Shown: positions 4,945 through 5,268 of the stretch, piece after piece
Layout of the letters: each line of letters starts with the position of its first letter
Numbering within the stretch: the stretch's first letter is position 1
Assembly (NCBI GenBank): GCA_050733695.1
Contig: JBOHTO010000196.1
Location: 1-5,268 of the forward strand
Direction: 5' to 3'
Length of the DNA stretch: 5,268 bases
Source: JBOHTO01 sp050733695
Lineage (GTDB): Bacteria > Gemmatimonadota > Gemmatimonadetes > Gemmatimonadales > Gemmatimonadaceae
Program-made: the position numbers and the translations under genes
The notes under the pieces: generated by a model
Databases searched by the model: none
Seen by the model: the letters and a program-made list of their open reading frames with translations, nothing else
Told to the model about the DNA's origin: nothing

Positions 4945-5014
4945 CAGATCTGCCGATCTCGCGCACCCGTGGAATACGCGGAACGCGCCAGAACGCGAGC
5001 ACCGATCATCTGCG
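4945..5014 (+). repeat. Repeat family copy G (left arm intact, divergent right side)
   Basis: CAGATCTGCCGATCTCGCGC (4945-4964) is an exact left end of the family, with the AGATC-TGCC-GATCT mini-inverted repeat, but the core CGTTCTGTGCTG is absent. About 30 bases later GCGAGCACCGATCATCTGCG (4995-5014) is an imperfect reverse complement of that left arm. The two could pair into a long imperfect stem. This copy may be a hairpin with a different middle, or a left end joined to unrelated sequence. Confidence 0.5.
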
Positions 5015-5209
5015 CCAGAACGTCGGGTGGTCGCGCCGTGGGGCTGAGCACCGAACGGCGCATCTGCGTGCTGTCGTTGCGTCCTTCCCGTCACGTCCTT
5101 GGCGACGGTGTAGGCCCACGGTGCAGTGCGCCGGAGGCCTAAGCGAACGGCCGCGATGACCTGGGTCCCTGGCTGGGTTGGCTCGTGATGCGCGTCGCAA
5201 GGGCGCCCG
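5015..5209. other. Intergenic stretch without a recognisable gene
   Basis: After copy G I find no frame with convincing protein character on either strand. The open frames here are arginine-rich GC-driven shadows or overlap the upstream gene. No tRNA, terminator or further repeat copy is apparent. Confidence 0.4.
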
Positions 5210-5268
5210 ATGCCGTCAGGTCCCGCCATTCATGTACTGCGGGACTCGGGTCGGCTCGACGATCCACA
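5210..5268 (+). CDS. Possible start of another gene (partial)
   Basis: ATG at 5210 follows an AAGGG-type Shine-Dalgarno sequence (GCAAGGGCGCCCG) by about 8 bases and opens a frame MPSGPAIHVLRDSGRLDDP that runs off the window. The 19 residues look protein-like (balanced composition, unlike the arginine-rich shadows around) but are too few to identify. Sequence beyond the window would settle it. Confidence 0.3.
   Translation, partial: MPSGPAIHVLRDSGRLDDP

Noticed and set aside
152..5014. CRISPR array
   Set aside because: Copies are too long, too diverged and separated by genes of varied size; there are no uniform spacers.
4926..5159. 77-codon plus-strand frame after the 111-residue gene
   Set aside because: It starts inside the previous gene, runs across copy G and is arginine/proline-rich with no protein pattern.

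Overview
The window is GC-rich with many GTG starts. It carries a class III nucleotide cyclase fused to an alpha/beta-hydrolase domain and a membrane-anchored protein that looks LolA/LppX-like. These point to a high-GC actinobacterium (Actinomycetota), possibly of the Acidimicrobiia or Mycobacteriales kind. The taxonomic call is an inference from gene style.

Layout: (1) The 3' end of a plus-strand gene, probably a MOSC-domain protein, stops at 96 and is followed by a perfect 16-bp palindrome. (2) A minus-strand gene (286 to about 1143) encodes a one-pass membrane-anchored extracytoplasmic protein. (3) From about 1190 to 2446 three small plus-strand genes encode membrane proteins of 72, 109 and 136 residues. 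(4) At 2447-2750 there are two further repeat copies and no convincing gene. (5) The hydrolase/cyclase gene runs on the minus strand (2751-4088). (6) Two more small plus-strand genes follow: a 79-residue membrane protein and a soluble protein of about 110 residues. (7) The last 330 bases hold a diverged repeat copy and possibly the first codons of another gene.

The striking feature is a dispersed repeat of about 72-78 bp that occurs at least five times in recognisable form (1191, 1961, 2480, 2566, 4251), with four more degenerate or shortened copies (152, 1492, 4581, 4945). All copies lie between genes and point the same way. Every plus-strand small gene is immediately preceded by one, and in three copies the repeat's last three bases are a GTG that can serve as start codon (of a real gene in two of them). 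Read in one fixed phase, the repeat encodes a recurring peptide (about ADLAPRRSV...ARFGQSV) in frame with the gene that follows. Its outer arms are imperfect inverted repeats.

The result is a cassette-like string of 'repeat, small gene, repeat, small gene' interrupted by the cyclase gene. I do not recognise this repeat family. It does not show the core-site consensus of integron attC sites. It could be a mobile or recombinogenic hairpin element, a start-region (translation or leader) element, or a spreading coding micro-element analogous to Rickettsia palindromic elements. The sequence alone does not decide between these.
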